The notes beneath the pieces are model-generated. The model did not search any database. It was not told the DNA's origin and worked only from the letters and a program-made list of their open reading frames with translations. A stretch of DNA of 64,000 nucleotides from the NCBI GenBank assembly GCA_964521525.1, contig CAZFTD010000001.1:1-64000 (forward strand), in the 5' to 3' direction. Positions within the stretch are counted from its first letter, which is position 1; each line of letters opens with the position of its first letter. The translations under genes were made by a program, and so were the position numbers. This stretch comes from CALEUX01 sp964521525. GTDB lineage: Bacteria > Bacteroidota > Bacteroidia > Bacteroidales > Marinilabiliaceae. Of this stretch, positions 44,290-53,867 are shown piece after piece.

Positions 44290-45675
44290 CTATGTTTTAA
44301 TTTGCTTGTATTTACACCATTCCTTTCTGAATGATGATTTTGTATTTATTTGAAATTTACGCTTTTTACCAAAAACATTCATAATAAACGGTGAAAATAA
44401 TCGTGATTTAAAAAAACTTCCAACGCTATTAAACTTAGCCGGTGATTTCATAACCCACTGAAACATTCTAAAAGCTTCTCTATCCTTTAACCCGGTCATA
44501 TTTTGCTCCACAGCTTGTTTGCGATTGTAAAGCAATAATTGTGGCAAGTTAATTTTTACCGGACAAACTTCATAGCACCTGCCGCACAAAGAACTGGCAA
44601 AGCTCAGATGCTTATAATCGCTGAACGCCTTTAAATGCGGTGTGATAACTGATCCTATTGGTCCTGAATATACCGCGTTATAAGTATATCCTCCAACATT
44701 TTTGTAAATAGGACAAGCATTTAAACAAGCCCCACACCTGATGCAGGCAAGCGCTTCTGATTGGTGTGGTTTGGAATAAAGATTGGTTCGACCATTATCC
44801 AATAAAATAACCACCATTTTCTCAGGGCCATTTTTTTCATCGGGTTTGCGCGGCCCTGTTATAAACGAATTGTAAACAGAAACCTGTTGTCCGGTACCAT
44901 GACAAGCCAATAAAGGCCAAAATAAATCAAGATGTTTAACACTTGGAATTATTTTCTCGATACCTGCAATTACAATATGAATTTTTGGGTAAGCAATGGT
45001 AAACAATCCATTTCCTTCGTTTTCGGTTAAAGCAATACCACCTTCCTGCGCAATAAGAAAATTGGCACCGCTTATTCCCATACCCGACTCTTCAAATTCC
45101 AACCGGAGTTTATCCCTAACATAAGCCGTTAATCCTTCGGCTGTTTCATCGGGCGAAAGATTAAAAAGTTTATTAAAAAGATTGGCTACATCCTGTCTCG
45201 ATTTATGCATGGCAGGCGTGAGAATATGGTACGGCTTCTCCCCGGCTTTCTGAACAATAAATTCGCCAAGATCGGTTTCAATGGCCTCCACTCCTGCTTT
45301 TTCAAGTTCTTCATTTAAATGAAGTTCTTCAGAAGTCATTGATTTACTCTTAACCACCTTTTTTATATTGGCATCTTTTGCAATATCGGTAATAAAGTTA
45401 ACAGCTTGTTGAGGAGTTTCGGCCCATAAAACTTCAATGCCATTATTGGTGGCTGCAGTTTCAAATTGCTCCAGATATGCCGGCAGATTTTTTAAAACCG
45501 AACGTTTAATAGCAGCGGCTATACTTTTAGCTCTATTAAGATCATCATATCTATTTAAGCCAAGCTCAAAGGCTGCATCATATTTCGATATATTATAGGC
45601 AATAGTATTACGGTGCTTTAAATTAAAAGCAACATTATCCGAATCGGCTAAAAATTGTTTATGATTACTGTGCAT
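44290..45675 (-). CDS. lutB: LutB-like iron-sulfur protein (LUD plus 4Fe-4S)
   Basis: Protein of 461 residues. A LUD domain fills about 60-290 (VKSKSMTSEELHLNEELEKA, AQEGGIALTENEGNGLF) and two 4Fe-4S motifs follow: ACIRCGACLNACPIY near 315 and CGRCYEVCP near 370. It matches LutB, a subunit of the LutABC L-lactate oxidation complex; LutA and LutC are not adjacent. The next gene upstream is rpiB. Confidence 0.88.
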   Translation of the reverse strand: MHSNHKQFLADSDNVAFNLKHRNTIAYNISKYDAAFELGLNRYDDLNRAKSIAAAIKRSVLKNLPAYLEQFETAATNNGIEVLWAETPQQAVNFITDIAKDANIKKVVKSKSMTSEELHLNEELEKAGVEAIETDLGEFIVQKAGEKPYHILTPAMHKSRQDVANLFNKLFNLSPDETAEGLTAYVRDKLRLEFEESGMGISGANFLIAQEGGIALTENEGNGLFTIAYPKIHIVIAGIEKIIPSVKHLDLFWPLLACHGTGQQVSVYNSFITGPRKPDEKNGPEKMVVILLDNGRTNLYSKPHQSEALACIRCGACLNACPIYKNVGGYTYNAVYSGPIGSVITPHLKAFSDYKHLSFASSLCGRCYEVCPVKINLPQLLLYNRKQAVEQNMTGLKDREAFRMFQWVMKSPAKFNSVGSFFKSRLFSPFIMNVFGKKRKFQINTKSSFRKEWCKYKQIKT

Positions 45676-45683
45676 TCAATATT

Positions 45684-46127
45684 TTATCGGCAAAGCGGTA
45701 TTTTATTGATACGTTGTTCATGGCGCCCACCTTCAAAAGGTGTTTCCAGAAACAAGTCAACAACCTTTTTGGCATCATCTACAGAAATAAATCTACCCGG
45801 TAAACTACAAATATTGGCATTGTTATGAGCACGCGCCAACATTGAAATTTCAGGAATCCAACATAAAGCAGCTCTGATGCCCTGATGTTTATTGGCTGTA
45901 ATATTAATACCATTGCCACTGCCACAAATTGTAAAGCCAATTTCGCACTCACCTGTTTCAACAGCACTGGCCAAAGGATGTGCATAATCGGCATAATCAA
46001 CACTATCAGGTGAATTGGTACCAAAATCAACAACTTCAATTCCCTTATTTTGCAAATATTCCTTAAGAATAATCTTTAACTCGTACCCTGCATGGTCACA
46101 ACCAATTGCAACTTTTTTAAATGTCAT
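45684..46127 (-). CDS. rpiB: Ribose-5-phosphate isomerase B
   Basis: RpiB of 147 residues: AIGCDHAGYELK near the start, DSVDYADYAHPLA, and ICGSGNGINITANKHQGIRA with the catalytic Cys. It interconverts ribose-5-phosphate and ribulose-5-phosphate in the pentose phosphate pathway. It is the last minus-strand gene before the gene-direction switch at 46.1 kb. Confidence 0.95.
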   Translation of the reverse strand: MTFKKVAIGCDHAGYELKIILKEYLQNKGIEVVDFGTNSPDSVDYADYAHPLASAVETGECEIGFTICGSGNGINITANKHQGIRAALCWIPEISMLARAHNNANICSLPGRFISVDDAKKVVDLFLETPFEGGRHEQRINKIPLCR

Positions 46128-46635
46128 TCCGCTTCAAAATTTTTAGGTTGATGTTTTATTAATTGCGTTCCAAAGATACTAATTATCAGTTCAAAAGTAA
46201 AAGCAGTAAATGTGCAAATATTAAAAGTATTGCAACCAATAGGTTAATAACAACAAATGGTTAAAATGGTGTTAATAATTTGTGAACTATTAAAAATAAC
46301 TTTTTAAAAATTTGTGTTGATTTATTCGATTTTTTTTTGAACGTTCTTTTATAAAACAGATGTCAAGTTTATTTTTATAGAAAATGTTGATTTTTTTAAA
46401 CAGCTTTAATCTTAAAAAACACTTTTGATTTTAAGGAAAATAATAACTTTGAAATCAATTAACAGTTTGTGAATAACCTAACGTTTCGCTTCATTTTCAA
46501 AACATTGTAATTATAATAACTGTTAATAGAGAGGTTATAAAATAATGCAATGTAAATTTTCAAGGTTTTTGTAGCTTTTTTGTCAACAGTATTAACAGTA
46601 TAGTATCATCATCATATTATTTTAAAATTAAATAT
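46128..46635. other. Candidate replication origin region
   Basis: This very AT-rich 508 bp gap holds no gene. It lies where genes diverge (minus to the left, plus to the right for 15 kb) and where the plus strand changes from C-rich to G-rich. One sequence at 46468-46476 is TGTGAATAA, the reverse complement of TTATTCACA, a match to the DnaA box TTATNCACA. Weaker TTATTAACA-like nonamers occur at 46270-46278 and 46521-46529, and T/A runs at 46300-46345 could be an unwinding element. parS sites lie at 43274 and 58020. No dnaA gene is next to it, so the call is tentative. Confidence 0.5.
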
Positions 46636-47631
46636 ATGAATAATAATAGTGAGTGGATAAAAGCGGGGTTTGTTACTGATGATGTTCCTGCTAAAATTAA
46701 CCTGGTTGAAGAAATAAATCGAATTAAAAAGGAGAAAAATGCCATAATAATGGCTCATTATTATCAGGTTAAAGAAATACAGGATATTGCCGATTTTGTT
46801 GGCGATAGCTTAGCTTTAGCTCAGCATGCTGCTAAAACATCTGCAGATATTATATTATTGGCTGGTGTATTGTTTATGGGTGAAACGGCTAAAATTCTTT
46901 CACCCGACAAAAAGGTTATAGTTCCCGATTTAAATGCCGGATGTTCTTTGGCTGATAGCTGTCCGGGCGATGAATTTGAAAAATTTGTAAAACAATATCC
47001 CAATCATGTTGTAGTAACCTATGTTAATACATCTGCAGCTGTTAAAGCTTTATCTGATATTGTTGTTACAAGTACCAACGCGGTTGGTGTAATTAACAGC
47101 ATTCCAAAGGATAAACCTATATTATTTGGTCCCGATAAAAATTTGGGCAATTATTTACAAAGTTTAAGCGGACGCGAAATGGTTTTATGGGATGGAGCTT
47201 GTCATGTACATGAAAAGTTTTCAGTGGAGAAAATTTTGGAATTAAAAGAGCAAAATCCATATGCAAAAATTATAGCACATCCCGAATGTAAGAAACCATT
47301 ATTGCTTTTGGCCGATTTTGTTGGTAGTACAGCTGCTTTATTAAAGTATACCATCGAAAGCAACGAGAATGAGTTTATTGTAGCAACCGAAGCTGGTATT
47401 TTGCATCAAATGCAAAAAGCATCACCTCATAAATTGTTTATACCTGCCCCACCAATGGATTCAACTTGCGGTTGCAACGATTGTGAGTTTATGAAGTTGA
47501 ATACATTAAAAAAAGTATATTTATCTTTGAAGAATGAGTTTCCATTAGTGGAAGTGAATGAAGATGTTCGTAAAAAGGCTTTAATTCCTATACAAAGAAT
47601 GTTGGAAATATCAAAAGAATTAAAACTTTAG
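46636..47631 (+). CDS. nadA: Quinolinate synthase
   Basis: NadA of 331 residues, which condenses iminoaspartate and dihydroxyacetone phosphate in NAD synthesis. Family blocks are IMAHYYQVKEIQDIADFVGD, LNAGCSLADSCPGDEFEKF, HPECKKP and STCGCNDCEFMKLNTL; the three conserved Cys bind a 4Fe-4S cluster. It is the first plus-strand gene after the origin candidate. NadB and NadC are not adjacent. Confidence 0.95.
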   Translation: MNNNSEWIKAGFVTDDVPAKINLVEEINRIKKEKNAIIMAHYYQVKEIQDIADFVGDSLALAQHAAKTSADIILLAGVLFMGETAKILSPDKKVIVPDLNAGCSLADSCPGDEFEKFVKQYPNHVVVTYVNTSAAVKALSDIVVTSTNAVGVINSIPKDKPILFGPDKNLGNYLQSLSGREMVLWDGACHVHEKFSVEKILELKEQNPYAKIIAHPECKKPLLLLADFVGSTAALLKYTIESNENEFIVATEAGILHQMQKASPHKLFIPAPPMDSTCGCNDCEFMKLNTLKKVYLSLKNEFPLVEVNEDVRKKALIPIQRMLEISKELKL

Positions 47632-47782
47632 CCGATAATAGTTATTTTTCAATATGATTTATAATTTTGAATTTCCTGATTTTTTGTAAAACTTGTAAGC
47701 TATAATTTTTAAATTAAGCTGTGTTGTTTTACTTAAATTATACAAATAATTAACTTTAGCTCAATAAACTAATTATTTTCTG

Positions 47783-48169
47783 ATGAATGAACTATCTTTA
47801 CTCCTTGTTGAGGATAATATTTTAAATCAGAAGCTTATATTTTTAAATCTGGTAAAACAGGGTTTTAAGATTGATGTGGCCAATAATGGTTTGGAAGCGG
47901 TTGAAAAATTTAGGGAAAGGAAATATAATCTGATACTTATGGATTTAATAATGCCCGTAATGGATGGTTTGGAAGCAACAAAGCATATCAGGCATATTGA
48001 ATCGATTAGTGGAGGCCATACGCCAATTGTTGGACTTACAGCCAATACGTATGACGCTGATAGGGAAAAGTGTTTGGCAAGCGGAATGGATGAATTTATG
48101 ACAAAGCCTTTTGACATAGAAATTTTCCAGGAAATTATTAAAGAGCTTGGCATTGAAATAAACAGTTAA
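47783..48169 (+). CDS. Single-domain response regulator
   Basis: Receiver domain of 128 residues with no output domain. VEDNILNQK gives the acidic pocket (Glu10, Asp11), Asp54 in ILMDLIMPVMDGLEA is the phospho-acceptor, LTANTYDAD the Thr region and MTKPFD the Lys. The sequence is like receivers of hybrid histidine kinases. No kinase gene is next to it. It lies 13 bp before ruvB. Confidence 0.88.
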   Translation: MNELSLLLVEDNILNQKLIFLNLVKQGFKIDVANNGLEAVEKFRERKYNLILMDLIMPVMDGLEATKHIRHIESISGGHTPIVGLTANTYDADREKCLASGMDEFMTKPFDIEIFQEIIKELGIEINS

Positions 48170-48182
48170 TGCCTCATATTGA

Positions 48183-49202
48183 ATGAGTATTGATATTAGG
48201 AAACTTGAAAACAGCATAAATGCTGATAAAGAAATTGAACAAAAATTACGGCCATTAACTTTTAAAGATTTTAAAGGTCAGTATAAGATTGTAGAAAATC
48301 TGGAAGTTTTTGTTAAAGCTGCTTTAATGCGGGGTGAGGCACTCGACCATGTTTTACTGCACGGACCTCCCGGATTGGGTAAAACTACCCTTTCGAATAT
48401 TTTAGCTAACGAATTAAATGTAGGGTTTAAAATTACAAGTGGACCTGTTTTAGACAAACCTGGCGATTTAGCTGGTATTTTAACCAGTTTAGATGATAAT
48501 GATGTTTTATTTATTGATGAAATACATCGTTTAAGCCCTGTGGTTGAAGAGTATTTATACTCAGCAATGGAAGATTTTAAAATTGATATTGTTATTGATA
48601 AAGGTCCCGGTGCAAAATCTATTCAAATTGAATTAAATCCATTCACTTTAATTGGTGCTACTACTCGGAGTGGTTTGTTAACCAGTCCGTTACGTGCCAG
48701 GTTTGGAATAAATTGTCATTTAGAGTATTATGATACCGATATTTTAAGTGCAATTATTGTACGTTCATCAAAAATATTGAATGTTGATATTGTGGATGAT
48801 GCTGCTAAAGAAATTGCGCGACGAAGTCGGGGTACACCACGTATTGCCAATGCATTGTTACGAAGAGTACGCGATTTTGCCATGGTTAAAGGCGAGGGAT
48901 TTATTGACCTTGACATTACAAAGTATTCATTAAAAGCATTGAATATTGATGAATATGGGCTTGATGAAATGGATCATAAAATTTTGTTAACCCTTATGGA
49001 TAAGTTTCAGGGTGGGCCTGTTGGTTTAAATACTATTTCTACTGCTATTGGTGAAGACTCAGGTACTATTGAAGAGGTTTATGAACCCTTTTTAATTAAG
49101 GAGGGTTTTTTAAAACGTACGCCTCGGGGACGTGTTGTTACTACTTTAGCTTATAATCATTTTGGGAGAAATCCTGGAACTATACAAAATTCCTTGTTTT
49201 AA
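48183..49202 (+). CDS. ruvB: Holliday junction branch migration ATPase RuvB
   Basis: RuvB of 339 residues. Walker A GPPGLGKTTLSNIL near 60, Walker B LFIDEIHRL near 110, sensor GATTRSGLLTSPLRARFG near 160 (arginine finger) and a winged-helix end GRVVTTLAYNHFG. It drives branch migration with RuvA during recombination repair. RuvA and RuvC are not nearby. The stop lies 4 bp before the flippase start. Confidence 0.97.
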   Translation: MSIDIRKLENSINADKEIEQKLRPLTFKDFKGQYKIVENLEVFVKAALMRGEALDHVLLHGPPGLGKTTLSNILANELNVGFKITSGPVLDKPGDLAGILTSLDDNDVLFIDEIHRLSPVVEEYLYSAMEDFKIDIVIDKGPGAKSIQIELNPFTLIGATTRSGLLTSPLRARFGINCHLEYYDTDILSAIIVRSSKILNVDIVDDAAKEIARRSRGTPRIANALLRRVRDFAMVKGEGFIDLDITKYSLKALNIDEYGLDEMDHKILLTLMDKFQGGPVGLNTISTAIGEDSGTIEEVYEPFLIKEGFLKRTPRGRVVTTLAYNHFGRNPGTIQNSLF

Positions 49203-49206
49203 ATTT

Positions 49207-50688
49207 ATGAGTGGAAGTTTAAGAGGTCTTGCCGGTGAAACCATTATCTACGGCGCCACTACTATGTTAGGACGGTTTTTAAACTGGCTATTAATGCCAT
49301 TGTATATTAGAACTGTTTTACCCGAAGAATATGGTGTTGTAGTTAATATTTATAGTGTAATATCCATATTACTTGTGGTTTTTACCTATGGTTTGGAAAC
49401 GGGTTTTTTTAGATATGCCCGAAAGGGAGAACAGGAAAACGTTTATAAAACCTCGTTAGTAATGATTGGTAGTACAAGTTTGTTATTAATTGTGCTAACT
49501 TTTTTCATGGCTGGTAGTATTAGCGATTATTTCTATGACGGAAAATACAGTAATACTTTAATTTTAGTAAGTATTATAGTTGCTTTTGATAGTTTTTTAG
49601 CCATTCCATTTGCCAATTTACGGTTACAAAACAAAGCTCTTCGCTTTGGAATAGTCAAAATAACCAATATCTTATTGAATATTGGATTTAATTTACTCTT
49701 TTTATTAGTTATTCCACTTTTAATTCGTAATAATTTAATAAGTAATTATTGGCAAGAAGTTTATAATAAAGGTAATGGGGTTTTTTATATTATTCTTAGT
49801 AATGTTTTAAGCAGTGTTTTAATAGTACTTTTCTTTGTTAACGAATTCAGAAGATTAAAAGGTAGCTATGATTATTCTTTATTGGTTAGCTTATTTAAAT
49901 ATTCCTGGCCTGTTTTGGTTGTAGGTATAACCGGGATGGTTATTCAAAACAGCGATAAAATACTAATGCCTAAATTATTAGGTGAGAATGGTTTTAAGGA
50001 ATTAGGAGTTTACGGAGCCAATTTTAAGATTGGTGTTTTAATGAGTTTGTTTACACAATCGTTTCGTTTTGCTTTTGAGCCTTATTTTTTTAAAATTCAG
50101 GAAAAAGGAAAACAATCCTATGCCAAGGTAATGGAATATTTTCTGTTTTTTGGAGGTATTATTTTCCTTGGTGTTATGCTATTTATTGATATTATTAATC
50201 TGCTTTTAACTAAAGAGTATCTTTATGGAAATATTATAATTCCGTATGTTTTGTTAGGGCAGTTGTTTTATGGCATTTATTTTAATTTATCGCTTTGGTA
50301 TAAATTATCAGATAAAACCATTTATGGAGCGATTTTTGGAATTATGGGAACTGTTATTACAGTATTGTTGAATTTTATATTAATTCCTGAATATGGAATT
50401 ATTGGTGGTGCTTTAGCAATAATGGCTGGTTATGGAACCATGATGGTTGTTTCTTTTTTTGTTGGTCAAAAATATTATCGGGTACCTTACTCGTTAAAAC
50501 AATTGACTTTTATAACCATCGGTATTTTTTTGGTTTTTATTGTTGATAAAATGGTTTATTTTGATAATCTGATATATAGATTTACTTTTAAAGGAGTTAT
50601 ATTTGTTTCCTTTATAGTTTATTTTCTTATCATTAATGGTAATTTAAATTTTTTAATAGGGAAAAAATGGTTGAAATTAAAGTTATAA
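49207..50688 (+). CDS. Polysaccharide flippase (MATE/Wzx-like)
   Basis: Membrane protein of 493 residues with about fourteen hydrophobic helices, typical of the MVF/oligosaccharide flippase group. The motif SLRGLAGETIIYGATTMLGR opens the first helix. It should flip a lipid-linked glycan across the inner membrane. The start at 49207 is used because the longer frame from 49162 overlaps ruvB. Its end overlaps dut by 22 bp. Confidence 0.88.
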   Translation: MSGSLRGLAGETIIYGATTMLGRFLNWLLMPLYIRTVLPEEYGVVVNIYSVISILLVVFTYGLETGFFRYARKGEQENVYKTSLVMIGSTSLLLIVLTFFMAGSISDYFYDGKYSNTLILVSIIVAFDSFLAIPFANLRLQNKALRFGIVKITNILLNIGFNLLFLLVIPLLIRNNLISNYWQEVYNKGNGVFYIILSNVLSSVLIVLFFVNEFRRLKGSYDYSLLVSLFKYSWPVLVVGITGMVIQNSDKILMPKLLGENGFKELGVYGANFKIGVLMSLFTQSFRFAFEPYFFKIQEKGKQSYAKVMEYFLFFGGIIFLGVMLFIDIINLLLTKEYLYGNIIIPYVLLGQLFYGIYFNLSLWYKLSDKTIYGAIFGIMGTVITVLLNFILIPEYGIIGGALAIMAGYGTMMVVSFFVGQKYYRVPYSLKQLTFITIGIFLVFIVDKMVYFDNLIYRFTFKGVIFVSFIVYFLIINGNLNFLIGKKWLKLKL

Positions 50689-51104
50689 ATAAAAGCAATA
50701 ATATTTTACCTCAATTTAGTACAGAACATTCGGCCGGAGTTGATTTACGTGCATTTTTGAATGAGCCTATCGTAATAAAACCGTTTCAGCGTGTTTTAGT
50801 GCCTACCGGTTTATATATTGAAATTCCTCACGGATACGAAGCTCAAATTAGACCTCGTAGTGGATTGGCCATTAATCATGGTATTTCTGTTTTAAATTCT
50901 CCAGGAACCATTGATTCAGATTATAGGGGAGAGGTAAAAGTTATTTTAATTAATCTTTCTGATTCCGATTTTGTTATAGGAGATGGAGACAGGATTTGTC
51001 AGATGGTTATTAATAAATATGAACGATTTGAATGGAGTTTAGTTGAAAAACTATCTGATACCGAGCGTGGTGCCGGTGGTTTTGGTCATACGGGTAAGTT
51101 GTAG
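50667..51104 (+). CDS. dut: dUTP diphosphatase
   Basis: Trimeric dUTPase of 145 residues. All five motifs are visible: HSAGVDLRA, RPRSGLAINHGI, SPGTIDSDYRGEVKV, GDRICQMVI and the C-terminal ERGAGGFGHTGKL. It hydrolyses dUTP to dUMP, keeping uracil out of DNA. It overlaps the flippase gene and precedes the TPR lipoprotein. Confidence 0.97.
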   Translation: MVEIKVINKSNNILPQFSTEHSAGVDLRAFLNEPIVIKPFQRVLVPTGLYIEIPHGYEAQIRPRSGLAINHGISVLNSPGTIDSDYRGEVKVILINLSDSDFVIGDGDRICQMVINKYERFEWSLVEKLSDTERGAGGFGHTGKL

Positions 51105-51135
51105 GAAGTAATTTTTTTATTTTTAATTTTTAAGG

Positions 51136-52914
51136 ATGAATAAGAATAGCATTTTATATTACCTCATTTTCTTAAGTATAGGTATACTTTCTGGTTGTAA
51201 ATCAACTAATAATGTAACGTCATTTGAGAACATATTGTATCCCAATGGGCGTTTTTTTATAGTTAAACCAGTTGATGAAGCAACAACCAAACGATTTGAA
51301 TATTTTTTACTTGAAGCCAGCAGGTTTAAAATGTTGGGTGATTTTAATAAAGCCGTGTTATATTATAAAGAAGCTATTGGTGTTGATACAACTTGTGCCA
51401 CATGTTATTTTGAGTTGGCGCAGTTAATATTTCAAAGTGGCGATTCAAAAAATGCTGAATCTTTGGCTTTTAAAGCAGTTCAGTTAGACCCTTCAAACGA
51501 ATGGTTTTTATCTTTATTGTCAAAAATTTATCATAACAATAAAAAGCCAGAATTGGCTTTGCAGGCATCTAAATTTTTGGTAAAACAAAAACCAAATAAC
51601 GTTGAATACATTTATAATTTGGCACAATTTCAATATTCATTAGGTCAGTACAAAGAAGCTATAGAATCACTTAATAAAATAGAAAAATTACTTGGTAAAA
51701 ACGAATTTTTAAGTCTTGAAAAGCATAGTGTTCATATACAAAATAAAGATTTTAAAAGTGCAGAAAAAGAGCTTCGTTCATTGATAAATGCTTTCCCAGC
51801 TAATCTTGATTATAGAGTTTATTTGGGCGATTTTTTTACTCAACGGCGTAAATTAAAAGAAGCCTACGAGCAATATAACATCGTCATTAAAGGCGATCCT
51901 AATAATAGCATGGCCTATTTTAGTCTTGCCAATTACTATTTATTAATCAATGATATTCCAAATTTTAAATCTTCTTTTCAAAAGGGGTTCGGCAGTTCAG
52001 GAGGCGAATTTGAAGCTAAATTTCAACGCTTAATGCCTTTTTTAATGAATATGGATGATACCGGAAATCCACTTAATGACTCTGATTTTGAATCTATTTT
52101 TCAAACTTTTATTGCAACACACCCTCACGAAAGTAAAGTATATTTATTGTATGCCAATTATTTATCTCATAAAGGAAAGGTAAATGAGGCATTGTTGGCA
52201 TACGAGAATTCGTTATTATTAGATGAAAAACAAGAAGATGTTTGGCAGGATTTCTTATTTCAATCATTAAATAATCATGAAAAAGAAGTTTTTTTAACTC
52301 ATTGTCAAAACGGTGTAAAAGCTTTTCCTGAAAACCCAATTATTCACTATTTAACCGGAATAGCTTATTCTTTTAACAACAATAGAAATAAAGCTATTTT
52401 TCACCTTAATGAAGTAATAAAGTATAGTAAAGATAATATACGTTTAGAAGCTCAAACATATGGCTTTTTAGGCGATTTGTATTATCAGGAAGGAGATAGG
52501 GATAAAAGCTTTGAAAGCTACCAAAAATCAATTGATTTAGACGATAAACAAGTTGGCATTCTTAATAATTACGCATACTATTTAAGCGTTGAAGAGATTA
52601 ATTTAGATAAAGCAGAGCGTATGATATCAAAAGTAATTGAGCTTGAACCTCGCAATGCAACTTATCTCGATACCTATGCCTGGGTTTTATTTAAACGTGA
52701 AAGGTATTTTGAAGCACTTTTTATAATTGAACAAGCCATTACTTACGGAGGCGATAAAAATGGAGTAATTCTTGAACATTACGGCGATATTCTTTACAAA
52801 AACGGTAATGTTGAAAAAGCTGTTGAATTTTGGATAAAAGCTTCTGAAACAAATGATGAAGATTTATCTGAGAATTTAAATAGAAAAATTAAAGAGCAAC
52901 GTTTCATTAAATAG
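51136..52914 (+). CDS. TPR-repeat lipoprotein
   Basis: Lipoprotein of 592 residues. The signal ends in G-I-L-S-G-C with the lipidated Cys at residue 21. The mature part consists of about a dozen tetratricopeptide repeats, e.g. FNKAVLYYKEAIGVD, NEALLAYENSLLLD and DKSFESYQKSIDLDDK. TPR proteins make protein-contact platforms; its role is unknown. It is conserved next to dut and DUF4292 in Bacteroidota. Repeat unit B starts 5 bp after its stop. Confidence 0.9.
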   Translation: MNKNSILYYLIFLSIGILSGCKSTNNVTSFENILYPNGRFFIVKPVDEATTKRFEYFLLEASRFKMLGDFNKAVLYYKEAIGVDTTCATCYFELAQLIFQSGDSKNAESLAFKAVQLDPSNEWFLSLLSKIYHNNKKPELALQASKFLVKQKPNNVEYIYNLAQFQYSLGQYKEAIESLNKIEKLLGKNEFLSLEKHSVHIQNKDFKSAEKELRSLINAFPANLDYRVYLGDFFTQRRKLKEAYEQYNIVIKGDPNNSMAYFSLANYYLLINDIPNFKSSFQKGFGSSGGEFEAKFQRLMPFLMNMDDTGNPLNDSDFESIFQTFIATHPHESKVYLLYANYLSHKGKVNEALLAYENSLLLDEKQEDVWQDFLFQSLNNHEKEVFLTHCQNGVKAFPENPIIHYLTGIAYSFNNNRNKAIFHLNEVIKYSKDNIRLEAQTYGFLGDLYYQEGDRDKSFESYQKSIDLDDKQVGILNNYAYYLSVEEINLDKAERMISKVIELEPRNATYLDTYAWVLFKRERYFEALFIIEQAITYGGDKNGVILEHYGDILYKNGNVEKAVEFWIKASETNDEDLSENLNRKIKEQRFIK

Positions 52915-52919
52915 CAAGG

Positions 52920-53030
52920 ATGAAACGAGTTATGAGAATGAGTTTTCACAACGGAGTATTACTATTGTAGCGAGTTCTCCCGATTAATCGGGACTGGCTA
53001 TATGGCCGTTAAAAATCAAATTATAAACAG
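52920..53030 (+). repeat. ATGAAACGA intergenic repeat, unit B, leader of the DUF4292 gene
   Basis: Single unit of 111 bp starting ATGAAACGAGTT and ending at the ATG of the DUF4292 gene. Its mini-ORF has 16 codons plus stop (52920-52970), starting Met-Lys-Arg. The perfect 16 bp palindrome TCCCGATTAATCGGGA (52978-52993) is the counterpart of the first hairpin of units A and D. Its tail TTAAAAATCAAATTATAAAC is almost that of unit C. Confidence 0.7.
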
Positions 53031-53867
53031 ATGAATAATTGGTTTAAAGTTCTGATACATATTTTGTTATTTATCACTTTTTTATTTAGTTCTTGTAAAA
53101 GCAAGGATAAATTGCTTCGCTATGAAACCATCAAATCAATTGATGAGGATGTGTTGGTGAATAATATTTTGGTGAATGAACTAAATTATAATGCTCTTTA
53201 TTTTAAGCGATTAACTATTGATTTTGATGAGAATGGAAATTCCCGATCTGTTAGGGCTAGTATGTATATTAAAAGGGATTCTTCTATTATTATTTCTATA
53301 GTGCCTTTAATGGGTATTGAGATTTTCAGAGTTTCACTCAGTAAAAGCGAGATTAAGGTTATAGATCGTCTTAATCGGAAGGTTATGGTTTCTGATTACA
53401 AAAAATTATCAGAACGTTTTTTTGTTGAAATTAACTATAATATTATTGAGGGATTATTAACCAATTCTCTTTTTTCTTATCCAAACTATAATCCTGAGTT
53501 GATAAAGGATTACGCTGCATATCATCAAGATTCTTTTTATTCACTCCGTTCGATTAATATGCTTCAATACGAGCGGTTATCAAAACGGAATTCTGATTTA
53601 TTTCTTCATCAGGTAAATATATTACCAGGTATTTATAAAATTAATGAAAACCGAATTACTAAAACATTGAATCAGATGTTGTTTGTTACTGAATATAAAA
53701 ATTTTAGTACTTTGGGGAATACACAATTTCCTTATTCTGTTAATATAAGTGCAAAACAGGGAAACAATAACTTTAAACTTAATTTTACTTTTTCCGATAT
53801 TGAGGTTGATGGTTCCAATTCACTGAATTTCAGAATTCCAGATAAATATGAAATTGTATCTTTCTAA
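53031..53867 (+). CDS. DUF4292 lipoprotein
   Basis: Lipoprotein of 278 residues; the lipobox L-F-S-S-C puts the lipidated Cys at 22. The mature part has an LolA/LolB-like beta pattern (SIIISIVPLMGIEIFRVSLS, VIDRLNRKVMVSDYK) and matches DUF4292. A role in lipoprotein or lipid handling is conceivable but unproven. It overlaps the EnvC-like gene by 20 bp. Confidence 0.85.
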   Translation: MNNWFKVLIHILLFITFLFSSCKSKDKLLRYETIKSIDEDVLVNNILVNELNYNALYFKRLTIDFDENGNSRSVRASMYIKRDSSIIISIVPLMGIEIFRVSLSKSEIKVIDRLNRKVMVSDYKKLSERFFVEINYNIIEGLLTNSLFSYPNYNPELIKDYAAYHQDSFYSLRSINMLQYERLSKRNSDLFLHQVNILPGIYKINENRITKTLNQMLFVTEYKNFSTLGNTQFPYSVNISAKQGNNNFKLNFTFSDIEVDGSNSLNFRIPDKYEIVSF

